This document shows positions 60,188-64,000 of a stretch of 64,000 bases of DNA, piece after piece. Positions within the stretch are counted from its first letter, which is position 1; each line of letters starts with the position of its first letter. Source of the stretch: Pseudopithomyces maydicus (Eukaryota; Ascomycota; Dothideomycetes; Pleosporales; Didymosphaeriaceae); assembly GCA_026873275.1 (NCBI GenBank), contig JANTUC010000019.1:1-64000 (forward strand), read 5' to 3'. The notes below the pieces were generated by a model. That model was not told the DNA's origin, searched no databases, and was given only the letters and a program-made list of their open reading frames with translations. The position numbers and the translations under genes are program-made.

Positions 60188-60299
60188 TAATTTACTATAA
60201 TAAATAATATAGGTTATTATTTATAAGAAAAAATTAATTCTTCTTTATTATTAAATTTAGGCGCGTTTAAGCCCTATTTTTATTTATTTTTCTATTATA

Positions 60300-60595
60300 C
60301 TTATATAGCCTTATTATTTCTATTTATTATTATAAGTATACTATATAACTATAAATATTAATTTTTAAACTCTTTCTTATATTTAACGCACGGTTTACCC
60401 TAATCTAGTATATAATTTACCTTAACCTAATGCACTATCTACCCTAACCTAATTTTAACTCTTTATATATTAACTCTAACTTAACTTTAACCCCCTTTTT
60501 AATAATCCTAATTTAACCCCTACTCAAGGTCCGTGCGACCACGACCCAACCCCAACTATAGTCTAGGGGGACCCCACCCATCGACCACCCTACTT
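60300..60595 (-). repeat. Telomere-like repeat family, copy 3, at the isochore edge
   Basis: In the minus sense it begins GGGTGGTCGATGGGTGGGGT at 60595 and continues with GTTGGGGTTGGG, TTAGGTTAGGGTAGA, TTAGGTTAAGGTAAA and TTAGGGTAAACC. It is nearly the reverse complement of 33378-33640. Its head lies exactly where the AT-rich block ends and gene-rich DNA begins. Confidence 0.7.
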
Positions 60596-60939
60596 ATAAA
60601 TAGTGTATAAGCTAATAGCATATAATAATAGGATTAGCAATTTCAATAGAAACCTCTAAAAATCCACATTATTTATCCGACTGTCCCACCTATACACAAG
60701 CACATACAACGCATGGCCCATGTATTGTTCACAGTACGCGTGACGGCGCAAATCATCTACACTGAAAATGCTCGGAATTTTGCCTCCACCACTTTTACTC
60801 ATACAAACCAGTGGCCTACCCGACGCATTACGCTGACACACATATACAAGCGTCTCCAATGATGAATGCACAAGTTGCCATGAACAAAGGAAAAAGGGAA
60901 AGGTATACATCATGCTATCACACCGTACACATTACACTT
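60596..60939. other. 3' flank of KGD2
   Basis: Normal composition with no gene supported. An 85-codon minus-strand frame (60656-60913) follows the KGD2 stop closely and is most simply 3' untranslated and intergenic sequence. Confidence 0.55.
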
Positions 60940-62577
60940 CTAAGCAAGAAGCATCTTTCTAGGGTCCTCGATAAATTCCTTAATCTTGACCAAGAAGGTG
61001 ACCGCTTCCCTTCCGTCGAGCAAGCGGTGATCGTATGTAAGCGCAAGGTACATCATCTGGAATTTCGTGTTAGCCACATTTCACAATAGAGATATCATGG
61101 TGACTTACGGGGCGAATCTCCACCTTTCCATTGATCGCAACTGGCTTATCCTTGATGGCGTGCAGTCCGAGCACTGCAGTCTGGGGCAAGTTGATGATAG
61201 GTGTACCCATCAAGCTACCAAACACACCTCCATTGGAGATAGTGAATGTGCCACCCGCCATGTCTTCAATGGTGAGTTTGTTATCCCTGGCCTTCTTTCC
61301 AAGATCCGCAATTGCCTTTTCGATACCGACCATGTTAAGCGACTCTGCGTTACGCACAACCGGTGTGACTAGACCCTTCTCTGTAGCCACAGCGACAGAG
61401 ATATCCACGTAGTCACGATACACAATGGTGTCGCCGCCATTGGGGCCCTCAATAGAGGCATTCACGGCCGGAACCTCCTTCATGGCGAGGACGCAAGCGC
61501 GCGAGAAGGCAGACATGAAGCCGAGCTTCACTCCAGTCTTCTTGAGGATTTCGTCCTTGTAAAGCTTGCGGAACTCCATAATGGAAGACATGTCGACCTC
61601 GTTGAAGGTGGTGAGAGATGCCGCCGTGTTCTGAGACTGCTTGAGACGCTCGGCAATGCGAAGACGCATGCGGTTCATCTTTACGCGGTTCTCTGTGCGG
61701 GCGCCTGTTGCGGGCGTCTTCGATTCGGACTCACTAGGCTTCTGCTCCTTGGGCTGGGAAGACTTCTGGGGTGCGGGCGCAGATTTTGGTTCTTGCTTGG
61801 GCGGTGCTGGTTTTGAGTCCTCGGCCTTTGGCTCTGGTTTCTTCTCCTCCTTGGGCTGTTCCTGTTGGCCCTCGGGTTGGGATGCAGTGTCCTGATCCTT
61901 GGAAGCAGGTTCCTTGGGTTCGTCCTTGGCCTCCTGCTTTGCACCACCCGACGGGGCGCCGCCGAGCTCAAGCTTCACGAGGTCTTGTCCAACTTCGACA
62001 GTATCCTCCTCACTGACAAGGAACTCCTTGATGGTACCAGCTTCGGGGGCGTTGACAGAGACGTCAATCTACAAGTGGTCAACGTATGGTTTTGTGTCTC
62101 TGTTTGTGTATGTAGCGTACTTTGTCTGTCTCAATAGTAGCGATTTCCTCGTCCTGTTCAACGTAGTCGCCAACCTCTGCAATTGATCAGAATGGTGTCC
62201 TTGCGGCATCCTGCATAGGTGACTCACGTTTCGACCACTGCTTCAGGGTTCCTTCTGTGATAGACTCGGCCATCTGCGGGACCTTGACAACGGTAGTGTC
62301 GGCATAGTTTCGCGACTGGGAGAAAAGAAGAGCGCTGCGTTGTGATGGCTGGCCGGGTCGTCTGTGAAGGTGAGCAAAAGCACCGGCAGGCCAATGGGCG
62401 CAAGTACCTCGAGGCCTGGCTCAGCAGACCAGATGAGGTCGCCCGGGTCACGGCAGAATAGCTGCGAGTGGCAGGGGACGCGGAGAGACGGATGGCTCTC
62501 GGCGAAGAGCGAAGAAGCGGCTGCGATCGCAAAGGCGTCGATGCTGCCAGGCGACGGAGACACTGCTGACCAGACAT
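60940..62577 (-). CDS. KGD2: Dihydrolipoyllysine succinyltransferase, E2 of 2-oxoglutarate dehydrogenase
   Basis: It transfers succinyl groups from the E1-bound intermediate to CoA in the mitochondrial TCA cycle and forms the core of the complex. Five exons: 62577-62408, 62361-62228, 62176-62121, 62068-61109 and 61056-60940. They are joined by introns of 46, 51, 52 and 52 bp with GT/AG ends, and give 478 residues in one frame. An Arg/Ser-rich mitochondrial presequence covers about residues 1-75. The lipoyl domain (about 80-156) has its lipoyl Lys120 in ETDKIDV. A Pro/Glu/Lys-rich linker (157-247) follows with no E3-binding domain, as usual for eukaryotic E2o. The catalytic domain (248-478) contains DHRLLDGREAV with His450 and Asp454. 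The ATG at 62577 gives the MSGQQCLRRL presequence. Length and domains fit the family; no damage seen. Confidence 0.95.
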
Positions 62578-62886
62578 TGTGAAGCTCGTGGCGCACGCGG
62601 GATGCGCTGGACGAGGGTAATGGGATGTGGTCGGAAGAAGGGGATGGCGGAAAATGGGCAGTGAGGGAATTGATTGAACTGGCCTTGATGCAGGCAGACC
62701 TCTGTCATAGCACACCCGGAAAAGGCGCTAGTCAAGCTGGGCTCTTCCGGTGCCGAGCGCTGCAGCAACATCAAGCGGAGCGCACCTCCATCCAGCACAC
62801 GCACCCAGCCATTGCGACCGTCAACGCAGGGCTCCCCGCGCGCAAACACACACACACATACTACCGAACAGGTGCTCGCGGTCGCC
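62578..62886. promoter_or_regulatory. Divergent promoter between KGD2 and NDUFB9-like gene
   Basis: 309 bp separate the two start codons, which face away from each other. The region is of normal composition and holds a short CA run (CACACACACACAT, 62849-62861) near the plus-strand gene. No clear TATA or CCAAT box is visible. With this little space both genes probably share upstream control; this is inference from spacing. Confidence 0.6.
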
Positions 62887-63414
62887 ATGAGCTCCAGGAC
62901 CACCGTTCTGTGCGTGCCCGCCCGCTGCCCGCCCGGCGCGACGCAGCTTAGTTCGCGACAACAGCACCGCTGACAGTGCCCAGGAGGCTTTACCGCCGCT
63001 CGCTCAAGCTCGCCCTCGACTGGGCTGTTCACAGGTACCTCTGGCGGGGCCAGGCCATGTACATTCGCTCGCTGTTCGAAGCCAACAAGAACGTGGCCGA
63101 GCCGCGCCGGCAGAGGGTACGGCGTGTGTGGGAGACGCGGCCGAGATAGCCTCGCTAACAGGCTGCAGGACCTGATCAAGGAGACTGAGAAGCTCCTGGA
63201 GAAGTGGAAGCATCCCGACCCTTACCGCCCACCCACGGCGCCCGGAGGTGAGGCGACGAGAGCCGATGCCGAACGGCCGCGGACACGGCTAACAGATTGC
63301 CATAGGCTCCAAGTACGAACGCAACCTGCCTGCACCCATTTTGGATCGTGAGTATTTTACATTCCGCAATCCGGCGAGGAACGTTGCTGATTGTGACTAG
63401 CCCCCCGAAAATGA
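62887..63414 (+). CDS. NDUFB9: Complex I LYR-motif subunit (NDUFB9/B22-like)
   Basis: An accessory subunit of mitochondrial NADH:ubiquinone oxidoreductase, a small LYR protein that binds acyl carrier protein in the membrane arm. Five exons are inferred: 62887-62909, 62984-63116, 63169-63247, 63306-63347 and 63401-63414. Introns of 74, 52, 58 and 53 bp have GT/AG ends; CTGAC or CTAAC branch sites are visible in the first three. The 96-residue product starts MSSRTTVLRLYRRSLKLALD with the LYR motif at residues 9-11. It continues with the family's WRGQAMYIRSLFEANKN and EKWKHPDPYRPPTAPGG, then KYERNLPAPIL. The last exon (PPRK) is the least certain: without that splice the frame would end 18 codons later. 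The length fits fungal homologues. No targeting peptide is needed for this family. Confidence 0.85.
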
Positions 63415-64000
63415 CGTTGTAGACGGCAAGGCCGCTATCGGCGTAGCAGGACTGTCCAGTTGTGCATATCACGGGTTTTGTAGGACCAGTAGACTGTCAA
63501 ATCAACAATTCACAATTAGATCAATTCACTATCATGCAGATGGAGTCAAATCAGCGCTCTGCGCCTAATTCCGTGATTCCACACCAGACGATTAAAACAA
63601 GCAAAAGCTAAACTTTTCAGGTTTGTCACTTTTGCGTTCACAATATGTAATGCCTATTGTTATCGTTCCATCATCTACCGGTTGGTAGTCACCAGACACA
63701 GTATTTCCCAATTCTGACCCCGACGAACATTCGAAATATGCTCCTTCGTCGATCTACGTACAGTGCGTGCGCGCTGGCCAGCACTCGAGCGGATCCCCTT
63801 GTTCCAAATCCCACCGTCAATGGAAATCCGGGGTGCTCATTTTCGGCGCTGCCTATAAGGGTGCTGCGAGCTGGATCCGCGGTTGCGAAGGTAGGCTAGG
63901 CGCAACGGGCCGGCGCCACACGCCCCGCAGGGCTGTGAGATGACATCAAAACCCGATACAAGCTCGAATTCAGTTCGTTGGAACCGAATGGGATAAGCAC
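63415..64000. other. Downstream intergenic sequence, no supported gene
   Basis: Normal composition. An 80-codon plus-strand frame (63657-63899) has no recognisable motif or conserved start context and is probably incidental. The edge of the window may hold the promoter of the next gene. Confidence 0.5.

Noticed and set aside
1..60600. A biosynthetic cluster, effector cluster or giant Starship-type element
   Set aside because: Apart from one SDR gene, the readable proteins are retroelement and Tc1 remnants. I found no tyrosine-recombinase captain, polyketide synthase or secreted small protein.
60656..61372. Small frames on both strands near the KGD2 3' end
   Set aside because: They overlap the last KGD2 exon, its intron or its 3' flank and have no family features.
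61131..62186. Several plus-strand frames over KGD2
   Set aside because: All are antisense shadows of exon 4 and the neighbouring introns of KGD2.
62448..63179. 243-codon minus-strand frame across the divergent promoter
   Set aside because: It runs through KGD2 exon 1, the promoter and the antisense of NDUFB9-like exons; composition is GC-rich, which lengthens chance frames.
63657..63899. 80-codon plus-strand frame downstream of the complex I gene
   Set aside because: No motif, no intron evidence and no recognisable product; not enough to call a gene.

Overview
The window looks like a chromosome segment of a filamentous ascomycete, probably a Dothideomycete of the Pleosporales type with AT-rich isochores. 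Three things point there: short spliceosomal introns (46-74 bp) with GTRNGN donors and CTAAC/CTGAC branch sites; chromodomain Ty3/Gypsy elements; and very long AT-rich tracts in which every frame is littered with TAA/TAG, the footprint of repeat-induced point mutation (RIP, C-to-T at CpA). The species assignment is inference; RIP, LTR and intron structures are read from the sequence.

Layout. 1-17.5 kb: two Gypsy elements of one family, one nested inside the other in opposite orientation. 17.5-19.0 kb: a sharp island of normal composition with one intact short-chain dehydrogenase/reductase gene. 19.0-60.6 kb: a RIP-degraded transposon graveyard. It holds a chromovirus (22-29.4 kb, matching 5-bp target duplication) carrying a younger solo LTR, a Tc1/mariner DD34E element with two introns and intact terminal inverted repeats, oppositely oriented fragments of a second chromodomain Gypsy around it, a 217-bp LTR family in five places, a third copy of the first Gypsy family (41-46.1 kb), a little-mutated solo LTR (52.9-53.4 kb), further Gypsy remains (54.6-60.2 kb) and three copies of a repeat rich in telomere-like TTAGGG motifs. 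Scattered through it are four copies of a ~90-bp poly(A)-tailed retroposon, two of them flanked by perfect 10- and 13-bp target duplications.

60.6-64 kb: normal gene-rich DNA begins abruptly. KGD2 (E2 of the 2-oxoglutarate dehydrogenase complex, five exons, minus strand) and a complex I LYR-type subunit (NDUFB9/B22-like, five exons, plus strand) are transcribed divergently from a 309-bp shared intergenic region. Both products act in mitochondrial energy metabolism, so the shared promoter may co-ordinate them.

The least expected signals are the miniature SINE-like family, the telomere-like repeat family with a conserved GGGTGGT head, a 14-bp phased AGCGCTT palindrome array in a chromovirus LTR, and the intact SDR gene isolated between degraded blocks. 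I saw no CRISPR array, rRNA, tRNA or bacterial-type operon.
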